DNA of 9,136 nucleotides from an uncultured Lachnobacterium sp. (GCA_900549895.1 URQG01000063.1:1-9136); one strand, 5' to 3'. Shown: positions 1 to 6,409, counted from the stretch's first letter. The notes: a model not told the origin generated them from the sequence alone. Program-made: numbers and translations.

Positions 1-966
1 AGCCTGACGGAATGTCACACACTGGAAAATGGAATTGGTAATTTCTCTTGCCTTTGAACTTCCATGAGTCTTGACAACAAGACCGTTAAGTCCAAGCAGT
101 GGTGCTCCACCATATTCGCTTGCATCAAATGCCTTCAAAGTCTTTTTTAAAGCCGGCAATGCAAGTGCAGCTCCGATCTTACTCTTAACCGTGCTCGTAA
201 GTCCACGCTTAATGACGCCGATCAGTGTCGAACTGAGGCCTTCATACAATTTCAGGATTACATTACCCACAAACGCTTCACAGACGATAACATCCGCTCC
301 ACCTCGAGGAATCTCCCGGGCTTCAATACTTCCGACGAAATTAATATCCTCGCAGTCTCGAAGTAAAGGAAATGTCTCCTTGACCAATGCATTTCCCTTT
401 TCTTCTTCCGCACCGATATTGACAATTGCCACACGCGGATTTGCCACACCAACAACATTCTCCATATAAATGGATCCCATCTTGGCAAACTGGAGTAAGT
501 GCTCCGATCGCGCATCCACATTCGCACCGCAATCAATCAAGAGCGATACACCGGTCTCCGTCGGAATCATTGGTGCAAGAGGAGGTCTTTTGATTCCCTT
601 GATACGACCAACGATCGTCTGTCCTCCGACAAGTACCGCACCGGAACTTCCGGCAGAAACAAAGGCATCCGCCTCTTTCTGTTTTACCATATTCATTCCA
701 ATCACCATCGACGACTGCTTCTTTTTGCGAATCGCCTGCACCGGTGGTTCTGCCATCTCGATAATTTCCGGAGCATCAACAATTTCAATCTGTTCCTTCG
801 GATATTCGTATTTATTCAATTCATCCCGCACGGCATCTTCCTGCCCCACGAGAAATACTTTGATATCATCTCTTGACAAGACAGCATCAACAGCTCCCTT
901 AACAATCTCAACCGGCGCATTATCACCGCCCATTGCATCGAGAGCTACCTTTGTAATAGTCTGCAT
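1..966 (-). CDS. plsX: Phosphate acyltransferase PlsX (3' end cut by window edge)
   Basis: PlsX converts acyl-ACP plus phosphate to acyl phosphate, the acyl donor for PlsY in bacterial phospholipid synthesis; it is a peripheral membrane enzyme. The reading frame is open from the ATG at 966 to the left edge, giving 322 residues of a family usually about 330-345 long, so only the extreme C-terminus is missing. Visible family motifs are VALDAMGGDNAP (7-18), SAGSSGA (104-110), RPPLAP (127-132), DCGANVDA (145-152), NIGAEEEKGN (183-192), GADVIVCEAFVGNV (223-236) and KTHGSS (299-304). The start is fixed by an AAGGAGG ribosome site about 8 nt upstream. Its expected upstream partners yceD and rpmF lie about 1.9 kb away, beyond an opposing chemoreceptor gene, and plsX here has its own promoter. 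acpP would usually follow, outside this window. Recognition is from motifs and is very secure. Confidence 0.96.
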   Translation of the reverse strand, partial: MQTITKVALDAMGGDNAPVEIVKGAVDAVLSRDDIKVFLVGQEDAVRDELNKYEYPKEQIEIVDAPEIIEMAEPPVQAIRKKKQSSMVIGMNMVKQKEADAFVSAGSSGAVLVGGQTIVGRIKGIKRPPLAPMIPTETGVSLLIDCGANVDARSEHLLQFAKMGSIYMENVVGVANPRVAIVNIGAEEEKGNALVKETFPLLRDCEDINFVGSIEAREIPRGGADVIVCEAFVGNVILKLYEGLSSTLIGVIKRGLTSTVKSKIGAALALPALKKTLKAFDASEYGGAPLLGLNGLVVKTHGSSKAREITNSIFQCVTFRQA

Positions 967-996
967 GGTTTGTTCCTCCTTATGCATCTATTAGAG

Positions 997-1025
997 AATA
1001 TACTATAACTTTTTCCATAAATCAA
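997..1025 (-). promoter_or_regulatory. Predicted sigma-A promoter of plsX
   Basis: On the minus strand there is TTGATT at 1025-1020, a 17-bp spacer, then TATATT at 1002-997. This is 4/6 and 5/6 of the sigma-A consensus with ideal spacing. Transcription would begin near 990, leaving a leader of only about 24 nt that contains the AAGGAGG site at 974-981. An own promoter makes sense because the chemoreceptor gene separates plsX from rpmF. The call rests on sequence match alone. Confidence 0.55.
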
Positions 1026-1115
1026 CGATAAATTAATGAAGTATCCCCATTTCATCTTTTTGTTTTTTTAATATGAAAGATAAATCCGAAATATTCCGAC
1101 TTTTCTTGTAAATAT

Positions 1116-1144
1116 TTGCCTTTTTCTGTTAGATGAGATACAAT
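1116..1144 (+). promoter_or_regulatory. Predicted promoter of the chemoreceptor gene
   Basis: TTGCCT at 1116-1121, a 17-bp spacer and TACAAT at 1139-1144 give a fair sigma-A promoter (4/6 and 5/6). Transcription would begin near 1151 and leave a leader of about 77 nt before the ATG at 1228. A looser sigma-28-like arrangement (TAAATATT near 1110, TTAGATGA near 1130) overlaps it. Since chemotaxis genes are often under sigma-28, the controlling factor is not settled by sequence. Confidence 0.4.
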
Positions 1145-1227
1145 ACTCTTGTAATTTTTCACATATTCCATACGGCATATCCGCATACCGGCTGGCATAT
1201 GAATATAACTCATCAGGGGGAATACAA

Positions 1228-2715
1228 ATGAGTACTAATAACAGGAAGAGAGTTACCACTCTTCAACGCAACAACCGCTTGGCAACGATCACCCACACTA
1301 GTTCCGTCACGATCCTTATGGTTTTATGGGGGATCCAATGTTCTTACGGTCTTCGGTCATGGGGACTTTTTGCTTTGGCACTGTTTCTGGGTTATGTGCC
1401 GATCATTATCGAATATGCTGCGCTGCACAAAGACCCGGATACAAAGCTTGTAAAACATTCCGTAGCAATCGGTTATGCCATCTTTTTTACCTATACTTTA
1501 TTTTTATCGCAAAACCATCAGATATTCCTGTTTGTGCTGCCGATGATTCTTGTGATATCCGTATTCGGAGACGTCCGCTACTGTATTTTGAGCAATCTCG
1601 GAATACTGATCGAACTGATCATAATGGTCATTATCGGAAGCAAGACCGGACGTTACACTTATACGAATATCGATACCGGAATCGTGCAGATCATTGCCAT
1701 CACTATGTTTGCGGCAGATTCTTTCTACACGACACGTACTCTGAACCGCAACCTCGATTCACGCCTGAAGCGTATCAACGATTCCAAGGAGCGTGCCGAA
1801 CAGCTGGTTCATGAGATGTCAGAACTCTCCGCACATGTCAACAAGGAAATCAGCAGTATCTACACTGCTATCGATAAACTGAGTGCTTCCGCAAAGCAGA
1901 CACAGACAGCCATGGTCGAAGTATCTTCCGGTGCAAGCGAGACTGCAAACGCGGTACAGGAGCAGACGACACAGACACAGGCGATTCAGGAAAAAGTCGA
2001 CCTTGTCGATGCCGCATCCCAGGAGATCAGTACTAACATGCAGCAGACAATAGCCGTGGTGGAAGCCGGAAATGAAGCAATGAACGCTTTGGTCGATCTC
2101 GTTGGCAACTCCGTTTCCAACAGCGAACAGGCTGCAGGTAAACTGGAGACACTCAATCATTATATGGAAGAAATGAATACCATCGTAGAGCTGATTGATG
2201 ATATCACCTCACAGACAAGCCTGCTTGCATTAAACGCAAGTATCGAAGCAGCCCGTGCCGGAGACGCCGGTCGCGGATTTGCCGTCGTCGCAAGCGAGAT
2301 TACCGGTATGGCGGACCGAACCAAAGACGCCACCATACATATTACTGAGCTGATTGGTAACGTAACGCTCGCCATCCGTGAAGTAGTTGATGTCATCCAA
2401 CAGATGATTGAAGGTATCACGGAGGAAAAAGAGAGCGTACAGAACACTGCCGAAAGCCTCTCTACGATCCAGCAGAATTCTCTTTCCATCCAGGAAAGCA
2501 TCCGTGCCCTCGCACAGAATACAACAGATCTGCACGACTCCAATCAGGTAATTTCGGATTCTGTACAGACAATCTCCGCAGTTTCTGAGGAGTTAACAGC
2601 CCATGCGAACGAAACAATGGAAGCCGAATCCGCCAACACAGAGATTCTTGCCTCTATCGCAGATAAGATGCAGTCATTAGTGGAATCAATCCATCAGGAT
2701 TCCAATAACGCCTAG
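1228..2715 (+). CDS. Methyl-accepting chemotaxis protein with a six-helix membrane N-terminus
   Basis: This is a chemoreceptor of 495 residues that would signal to the CheA/CheW array. Six hydrophobic segments are visible at roughly 24-38, 44-63, 77-94, 98-114, 117-137 and 150-166. The basic N-terminus and the basic stretches at 68-76 and 170-190 put both ends inside the cell. External loops are very short (the longest about 12 residues), so there is no periplasmic or extracellular ligand domain. I see no clear HAMP domain; TM6 runs straight into a coiled coil from about 170. The signalling hairpin tip is canonical: IDDITSQTSLLALNASIEAA (323-342), then ARAGDAGRGFAVVASEI (342-358). No C-terminal CheR-binding pentapeptide is visible; it ends DSNNA. 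AGGGGG seven bases before the ATG fixes the start. It stands alone, opposite to its neighbours, with its own terminator. The ligand is unknown. Confidence 0.93.
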   Translation: MSTNNRKRVTTLQRNNRLATITHTSSVTILMVLWGIQCSYGLRSWGLFALALFLGYVPIIIEYAALHKDPDTKLVKHSVAIGYAIFFTYTLFLSQNHQIFLFVLPMILVISVFGDVRYCILSNLGILIELIIMVIIGSKTGRYTYTNIDTGIVQIIAITMFAADSFYTTRTLNRNLDSRLKRINDSKERAEQLVHEMSELSAHVNKEISSIYTAIDKLSASAKQTQTAMVEVSSGASETANAVQEQTTQTQAIQEKVDLVDAASQEISTNMQQTIAVVEAGNEAMNALVDLVGNSVSNSEQAAGKLETLNHYMEEMNTIVELIDDITSQTSLLALNASIEAARAGDAGRGFAVVASEITGMADRTKDATIHITELIGNVTLAIREVVDVIQQMIEGITEEKESVQNTAESLSTIQQNSLSIQESIRALAQNTTDLHDSNQVISDSVQTISAVSEELTAHANETMEAESANTEILASIADKMQSLVESIHQDSNNA

Positions 2716-2729
2716 TCTGAAACATCACC

Positions 2730-2761
2730 ATCCCGAGGTCTTTCGACCCCGGGATTTTTTT
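2730..2761 (+). terminator. Rho-independent terminator of the chemoreceptor gene
   Basis: The stem pairs ATCCCG (2730-2735) with CGGGAT (2750-2755) and GGTC (2737-2740) with GACC (2745-2748), with one A·C mismatch between them and a TTTC loop. Seven T residues follow. It begins 15 nt after the stop codon of the chemoreceptor gene. Confidence 0.93.
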
Positions 2762-2785
2762 CTACGTCAAATCGATTGTCATACG

Positions 2786-2818
2786 CCAAAAGGGACCAAG
2801 CATTACGCTTGGTCCCTT
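2786..2818 (-). terminator. Terminator of yceD-rpmF
   Basis: A perfect 12-bp stem pairs 2790-2801 with 2807-2818 around a 5-nt loop. Read on the minus strand, it lies 21 nt past the rpmF stop and is followed by a short T run (CCCTTTTGG). It is distinct from the chemoreceptor terminator 30 bp away, so the two convergent units each carry their own terminator. The plus-strand side has a weaker T tract. Confidence 0.85.
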
Positions 2819-2839
2819 CGTTTCACTCAGTACCCTTAA

Positions 2840-3019
2840 TTAGTCCTGTGGAATGATCTCTTTTTTGTTGTATGATCCGCAGTTCTTGCATACTCTGTGA
2901 GGCATCATTAATTCGCCGCACTTGCTGCATTTAACTAAGGTTGGAGCAGACATCTTCCAGTTTGCTCTTCTCTTATCTCTTCTTCCCTTAGAAGATTTAT
3001 TCTTTGGACAAATTGACAT
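2840..3019 (-). CDS. rpmF: 50S ribosomal protein L32
   Basis: This 59-residue protein is a structural component of the large ribosomal subunit. It shows the L32 core RRDKRRANWKMSAPTLV (13-29) and a four-cysteine zinc site, CSKC (31-34) and CKNC (44-47), followed by GSYNKKEII. It is therefore the zinc-binding (C+) form rather than a zinc-free paralogue. The N-terminus, MSICPKNK, differs from the common MAVPKRK by an extra residue and a cysteine at position 4. The frame is open further upstream, but AAGGAGGTG sits 7 nt before this ATG and L32 proteins begin here. It lies 4 nt after yceD, whose last codons form its ribosome site, so translational coupling is likely. In most bacteria plsX follows directly; here it does not. 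Confidence 0.97.
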   Translation of the reverse strand: MSICPKNKSSKGRRDKRRANWKMSAPTLVKCSKCGELMMPHRVCKNCGSYNKKEIIPQD

Positions 3020-3023
3020 TTGT

Positions 3024-3548
3024 TTACACCTCCTTAAACTTGTTAAATATATCTTGGATTGCTGCCATTCTTGGATCAAGTTCTGTTCTCTGGCAACTGC
3101 AGGCTCCCTTATTCAAGTTCATCCCGCAGACTTTACAAATTCCTTTGCAATCGTCCTTGCACAGAACTCTCATTGGCCAGTTCACCAAAATCTCGGCGTA
3201 GACAAGTTTATCTACATCCAGTTCAAACCCAATCAAGTAATCCGGTTGTTCCATCTCGTCATCCACAAGTCCGTCTTCTTCAATGCGAAGCTTCTTGTCA
3301 ATGTCAAAACGGATCGATGTCGGAACTTCTTCCAGACATCTTGCACACGGAATCATCACCTCAACATCCACGCTCCCCTGGATCAGCACTGCTGCATTCT
3401 CCTGGTTTTGAATATGAAGTTCAACCGGTGCCTTACGGCTAATAGGAAAATTTCCCAATTTAGAAGAAAACTCATTCAACGTAATATCCGCTGTCTGCGT
3501 CATTTCCTTATTTATGGATTTTGCAATCATTGAAATATCAATATTCAC
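3024..3548 (-). CDS. yceD: YceD/DUF177 family protein, large-subunit assembly factor candidate
   Basis: This 174-residue protein of the YceD (YlbN, DUF177) family is almost universally encoded next to rpmF. Bacterial members are linked to 23S rRNA accumulation and 50S assembly; the biochemical activity is not settled. Family signatures are CARCLEEV (68-75), the acidic middle region around 90-113, and a cysteine-rich end, LCKDDCKGICKVCG (129-142), followed by CSC (150-152) and DPR (158-160). The eight cysteines suggest metal binding, which is an inference. The start codon is GTG at 3548, chosen because AGGAGA (3554-3559) lies 5 nt upstream; the next ATG, six codons in, has no ribosome site. 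It is the first gene of a two-gene unit with rpmF under a near-ideal promoter. Confidence 0.93.
   Translation of the reverse strand: MNIDISMIAKSINKEMTQTADITLNEFSSKLGNFPISRKAPVELHIQNQENAAVLIQGSVDVEVMIPCARCLEEVPTSIRFDIDKKLRIEEDGLVDDEMEQPDYLIGFELDVDKLVYAEILVNWPMRVLCKDDCKGICKVCGMNLNKGACSCQRTELDPRMAAIQDIFNKFKEV
3027..3035 (-). promoter_or_regulatory. rpmF ribosome binding site inside the end of yceD
   Basis: AAGGAGGTG, a nearly complete anti-16S match, is read both as the rpmF Shine-Dalgarno site and as the last three yceD codons (Lys-Glu-Val). It is followed at once by the yceD stop TAA and, 4 nt later, the rpmF ATG. Ribosomes finishing yceD therefore cover the rpmF initiation site, which points to coupled translation. 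Confidence 0.85.
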
Positions 3549-3574
3549 AGTAATCTCCTATTCACACCTAAACA

Positions 3575-3603
3575 ATTATACATATGGTGCCACTATTTGT
3601 CAA
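3575..3603 (-). promoter_or_regulatory. Consensus sigma-A promoter of yceD-rpmF
   Basis: Read on the minus strand, TTGACA (3603-3598), a spacer of exactly 17 bp and TATAAT (3580-3575) match the sigma-A consensus at all 12 positions. Transcription would begin near 3568, about 20 nt before the GTG start. An A/T-rich stretch with a repeated CAAGTATTT motif lies just upstream (3614-3632 on the plus strand) and could act as an UP element. Such strength fits a ribosomal protein gene. Confidence 0.88.
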
Positions 3604-3645
3604 CAAAATTTTACAAGTATTTGCAAGTATTTTCCCTTGACAGCA

Positions 3646-3670
3646 AACATTCAGGCTTGTGCCTAATGTT
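3646..3670 (-). terminator. Hairpin after ackA, possible weak terminator
   Basis: AACATT (3646-3651) pairs with AATGTT (3665-3670) and AGGC (3653-3656) with GCCT (3661-3664) around a TTGT loop, with a single bulged C at 3652. On the minus strand it lies 22 nt beyond the ackA stop and is followed only by TTGCTG, a poor T tract. It could be a weak terminator or a stabilising 3' hairpin of the ackA mRNA. The strong promoter immediately downstream suggests that ackA and yceD are separate units. Confidence 0.45.
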
Positions 3671-3692
3671 CACGCACCACACCAACATATTG

Positions 3693-4883
3693 TTATTTTA
3701 CTAATGCAACGGTTTCTCGACAGATTGCAAGTTCCTCGTTTGTCGGGATAACACATACCGTAACTTTTGAATCCGGAGTAGAGATTATTTCTTCAACTCC
3801 GCGCACATTATTCTTTTCCGTGTCGATCGTAATTCCAAGATATCCAAGGTATGCTAAAATCTTCTCACGGATGAATGATGTATTCTCACCGATTCCGGCT
3901 GTAAATGCGATCGCATCAACTCCATTCATAGCTGCCACATAAGCTCCGATATATTTTGCTACGCGGTAAGCAAATACCTCACATGCATCGATCGCGCGTG
4001 GATTTCCTTCATTGTAAGCTGCCTCGAGATCACGGAAATCACTGGACACACCGGATAATCCTTCCACACCGGACTTCTTATTGAGCACGTTCATAACTCC
4101 ATCGATATCAAGGTTTTCTTTCTTGGCGATATACTCCATAATTGCTGGATCAATGTCTCCCGAACGGGTTCCCATTACAAGTCCCTCAAGTGGAGTAAGA
4201 CCCATAGAGGTATCTACACAAGCTCCGTTTAATACAGCAGAAATAGATGCACCGTTTCCTAAGTGTGCAACAATGATCTTGGAATTCTTAAGATCCATGT
4301 TAAGGAACTCTGCACATCTTTTTGATACAAAACTGTGGCTTGTTCCATGAAAACCGTATCTTCTCACTTTATACTTCTCATAATACTCATATGGAAGTCC
4401 GTATAAGTATGCCTTACGAGGCATTGTCTGATGGAATGCAGTATCAAATACGCCAACCATCGGTACATTCGGCATCAGTTCCTGGCATGCACGAATACCG
4501 ATCAGGTTTGCCGGGTTATGAAGTGGAGCAAGATCGTTACACTCCTCTACCTTGGCAAGCACTTCTTCGTTTAAGACAACAGATGCAGCGAATTTTTCTC
4601 CGCCATGTACAACACGATGTCCTACTGCATCGATTTCGCTTAAGTCTTTGACTGCACCACTCTTAGGATTGTGCAGTGCATCGAGAACCATCTGAATGGC
4701 TTCTTTATGTGTTGGCATCGGAGCTTCCGTAATCTCCTTGTCCATACCTTCCTTCTGGTATACGAGTCTTCCGTCGATACCGATTCTCTCACATAAGCCC
4801 TTGGCAAGTACTTCCTCTGAATCAGAGTTGATCAGCTGGTACTTAAGGGAAGAGCTTCCACAATTGATAACTAATACGTTCAT
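3693..4883 (-). CDS. ackA: Acetate kinase
   Basis: AckA catalyses acetyl phosphate + ADP = acetate + ATP, the energy-yielding last step of acetate fermentation, in the cytosol. The protein is 396 residues, normal for the family. Motifs are NCGSSSLKY (7-15), GHRVVHGG (88-95), DTAFHQTMP (147-155), GFHGTSH (177-183), AHLGNGAS (206-213), GTRSGDIDP (238-246), GIGENT (330-335) and TNEELAI (381-387). Catalytic residues equivalent to R91, D148, H180, R241 and E384 of the Methanosarcina enzyme are all present (R90, D147, H179, R240, E383). I use the ATG at 4883: GGGAG lies 7 nt before it, but only about 1 nt before the alternative ATG two codons upstream (4889). Its usual partner pta is not adjacent; tmcAL occupies the upstream side, divergently. 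It has its own promoter. Confidence 0.97.
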   Translation of the reverse strand: MNVLVINCGSSSLKYQLINSDSEEVLAKGLCERIGIDGRLVYQKEGMDKEITEAPMPTHKEAIQMVLDALHNPKSGAVKDLSEIDAVGHRVVHGGEKFAASVVLNEEVLAKVEECNDLAPLHNPANLIGIRACQELMPNVPMVGVFDTAFHQTMPRKAYLYGLPYEYYEKYKVRRYGFHGTSHSFVSKRCAEFLNMDLKNSKIIVAHLGNGASISAVLNGACVDTSMGLTPLEGLVMGTRSGDIDPAIMEYIAKKENLDIDGVMNVLNKKSGVEGLSGVSSDFRDLEAAYNEGNPRAIDACEVFAYRVAKYIGAYVAAMNGVDAIAFTAGIGENTSFIREKILAYLGYLGITIDTEKNNVRGVEEIISTPDSKVTVCVIPTNEELAICRETVALVK

Positions 4884-4908
4884 TTGCATTCTCCCTTGTC
4901 AGTTTAAT

Positions 4909-4924
4909 TTGTGATTTTACACAA
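4909..4924. promoter_or_regulatory. Imperfect dyad in the ackA leader, Rex/CRP-like half-sites
   Basis: TTGTG (4909-4913) and CACAA (4920-4924) form inverted 5-bp arms around ATTTTA. The arms are those of Rex (NADH-sensing repressor) or CRP-type operators, but the spacing is 2 bp shorter than the usual 18-bp Rex box. It would lie just downstream of the predicted ackA transcription start, a position that suits a repressor. A short A/T-rich dyad can also occur by chance. Confidence 0.22.
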
Positions 4925-4936
4925 CAGTTTGTTCTT

Positions 4937-4965
4937 ATTATAAACATATTTACAGATTCGTACAA
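4937..4965 (-). promoter_or_regulatory. Predicted sigma-A promoter of ackA
   Basis: On the minus strand, TTGTAC (4965-4960) and a perfect TATAAT (4942-4937) are separated by 17 bp. The -35 hexamer is a weak match (3/6), the -10 ideal. Transcription would begin near 4930, giving a leader of about 47 nt. No comparably good promoter for the divergent tmcAL gene is visible in the same intergenic region; TATCAT at 4990 has no recognisable -35. Confidence 0.55.
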
Positions 4966-5028
4966 GTGGAAAAGGCGCAAAATCTGTGATATCATATGTA
5001 CTAATCTTAATGCAAGAAGGAGCATCTC

Positions 5029-6348
5029 ATGAAAGTTGCAGGAATTATCACCGAATATAATCCGTTCCACAACGGACACCAATACCAGATCGATCAGGTT
5101 CGCAGTACGACCGGTGCCGACCACATTGTCGTGATTATGAGCGGCAACTTTCTAGAGCGCGGTGTTCCGGCAATTATCGATAAATACACACGAACAAAGA
5201 TGGCATTAACCTGCGGCGCTGACCTTGTACTCGAGCTTCCGAGTCTGTGGTCCACAGCATCCGCAGAACGATTTGCGGATGCCGGTGTCACACTTCTTGC
5301 ATCTACCGGTGTTATCGATACGATCTGTTACGGAACCGAGCAGCCGAATTCATCGCTTATGAAGCAGATTGTCCGGATACTCACGGACGATAACTTCTGT
5401 TCCGGCAAAAATTCTGATCTTTCCTTGGGCCGGAACAATGCGCATCGTGCCGATTCCGTCTCTTACACCCAAGAGCTCCTCTCTCTTCAGAAGCAGGGGC
5501 TCTCCTACCCGGCCGCGCGTGCGCAGGCACTCAGTAAATTACTTTCTGATTATGATGCAGAAACAATTCTTGCATTTCTGAATGCACCGAACAACATTCT
5601 CGCGATTGAATACGAGAAATCCATTGCACAGTGGAATGCATCCCATCCGAATCCGATTCACGGATACGGCATTCGGCGCATCGGGGGCGGCTATCATGAC
5701 GCAACGATTCATAACACATATTCTTCTGCCACCGCCATCCGAAATCTGCTTCTTGCTTCGCCCCATGAGGACACCCGTGCCCCACTTCGTGCACAGGTTC
5801 CATCTTATGTATACAATCAGCTGACTCAGGCGGCTGCACAGGGCGAACTGATCGACACCGACGATTTTTCCGCAGCACTCTATGCGCGCCTGTGGTCATA
5901 TCGCGAAACCGGTTATACACAATTTGCGGACTGTAGCACGGAACTTTCCAATAAGATTGTCCATAAACTGGATCAATTTATTTCGTTTACGGACTTTGCA
6001 TCTCTTCTCAAAACACGTGAGGTAACCTACACCCGCGTATGTCGTGTACTCATGCATATTCTTCTTGGCATCAGACAGGAAGATTATCTAACCTACGCGC
6101 CGGACTCTGCATACCTTCGTGTTCTCGGTTTCCGCCGCGAAGCCGCACCGCTTTTAACTGCAGTCAAAAAAGAAGCCTCCCTCCCTCTTGTTACCAAGAT
6201 GGCGGATGCCTCCCATATTCTTTCCGATAAGGCGAACGATCTTCTTGCAAGTGATACCGCTGCAGCCGATCTGTACCGCAGCATCCGTTCGATTCGTCTC
6301 GGTCAGACCATGCCGAATGAATTCACACAGAAAATCGTGATCGTATAA
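5029..6348 (+). CDS. tmcAL: tRNA(Met) cytidine acetate ligase (TmcAL/YlbM family)
   Basis: TmcAL activates acetate with ATP and acetylates the wobble cytidine (ac4C34) of elongator tRNA-Met, protecting decoding of AUG. The protein has 439 residues, slightly longer than the usual 400-420. The N-terminal nucleotidyltransferase motif is TEYNPFHNGH (8-17). Then follow MSGNFLERG (37-45), the DKYTRTKMAL block (51-60), CGADLVLELP (62-71), YGTE (101-104), PNNILAIEY (187-195), IRRIGGGYHD (215-224) and SATAIR (233-238). The C-terminal half (about 250-439) is helical and poorly conserved, as in the family. The start is supported by AAGGAG (5017-5022) with a 6-nt gap. It is divergent from ackA; in Bacillus the homologue ylbM sits beside ylbN(yceD)-rpmF, so this is part of a conserved neighbourhood. 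It ends at a bidirectional terminator. The specific reaction is inferred from family membership. Confidence 0.93.
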   Translation: MKVAGIITEYNPFHNGHQYQIDQVRSTTGADHIVVIMSGNFLERGVPAIIDKYTRTKMALTCGADLVLELPSLWSTASAERFADAGVTLLASTGVIDTICYGTEQPNSSLMKQIVRILTDDNFCSGKNSDLSLGRNNAHRADSVSYTQELLSLQKQGLSYPAARAQALSKLLSDYDAETILAFLNAPNNILAIEYEKSIAQWNASHPNPIHGYGIRRIGGGYHDATIHNTYSSATAIRNLLLASPHEDTRAPLRAQVPSYVYNQLTQAAAQGELIDTDDFSAALYARLWSYRETGYTQFADCSTELSNKIVHKLDQFISFTDFASLLKTREVTYTRVCRVLMHILLGIRQEDYLTYAPDSAYLRVLGFRREAAPLLTAVKKEASLPLVTKMADASHILSDKANDLLASDTAAADLYRSIRSIRLGQTMPNEFTQKIVIV

Positions 6349-6366
6349 TCCAAAGCCTTGTATACC

Positions 6367-6400
6367 AAAAAGGAAGCTGCCCATCGGCAACTTCCTTTTT
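6367..6400. terminator. Bidirectional terminator between tmcAL and aroB
   Basis: AAAAAGGAAG (6367-6376) pairs with CTTCCTTTTT (6391-6400), extended by TGCC (6378-6381) with GGCA (6386-6389) after one C·A mismatch, around a CATC loop. T runs flank the stem on both strands, so it can stop tmcAL transcription on the plus strand and the glnS-to-aroB operon on the minus strand. It fills the only space between the two convergent genes. Confidence 0.93.
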
Positions 6401-6409
6401 CATTCTTTT

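Noticed and set aside
470..994. 174-residue plus-strand open frame antisense to plsX
   Set aside because: It lies opposite strongly conserved plsX motifs and has no ribosome site or family resemblance.
1045..1080. T-rich tract with flanking TTTCAT/ATGAAA inverted repeat in the plsX-chemoreceptor intergenic region
   Set aside because: The arms are short, the enclosed segment is almost all T, and no transcript from either gene would end here; it looks like ordinary A/T-rich intergenic DNA.
2160..2543. Minus-strand frames antisense to the chemoreceptor signalling domain
   Set aside because: The plus-strand frame encodes the canonical receptor hairpin tip across this stretch, so the antisense frames are chance openings.
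3020..3079. N-terminal extension of rpmF by 20 codons
   Set aside because: The extension runs into yceD, has no ribosome site, and L32 proteins begin at the MSICPK methionine, which has an AAGGAGGTG site at proper distance.
2922..3533. 203-residue plus-strand open frame antisense to yceD and rpmF
   Set aside because: It overlaps two confidently identified genes along their length, lacks a ribosome site and shows no recognisable domain; it is a shadow frame.
3637..3666. Plus-strand TTGACA at 3637 as a promoter
   Set aside because: No acceptable -10 hexamer lies 16-18 bp downstream, and the region beyond it is the 3' end of ackA on the other strand.
4884..4889. ackA start two codons earlier at 4889
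   Set aside because: The GGGAG site would lie about 1 nt from that ATG, too close for initiation; the ATG at 4883 has a 7-nt gap and matches the usual AckA N-terminus.
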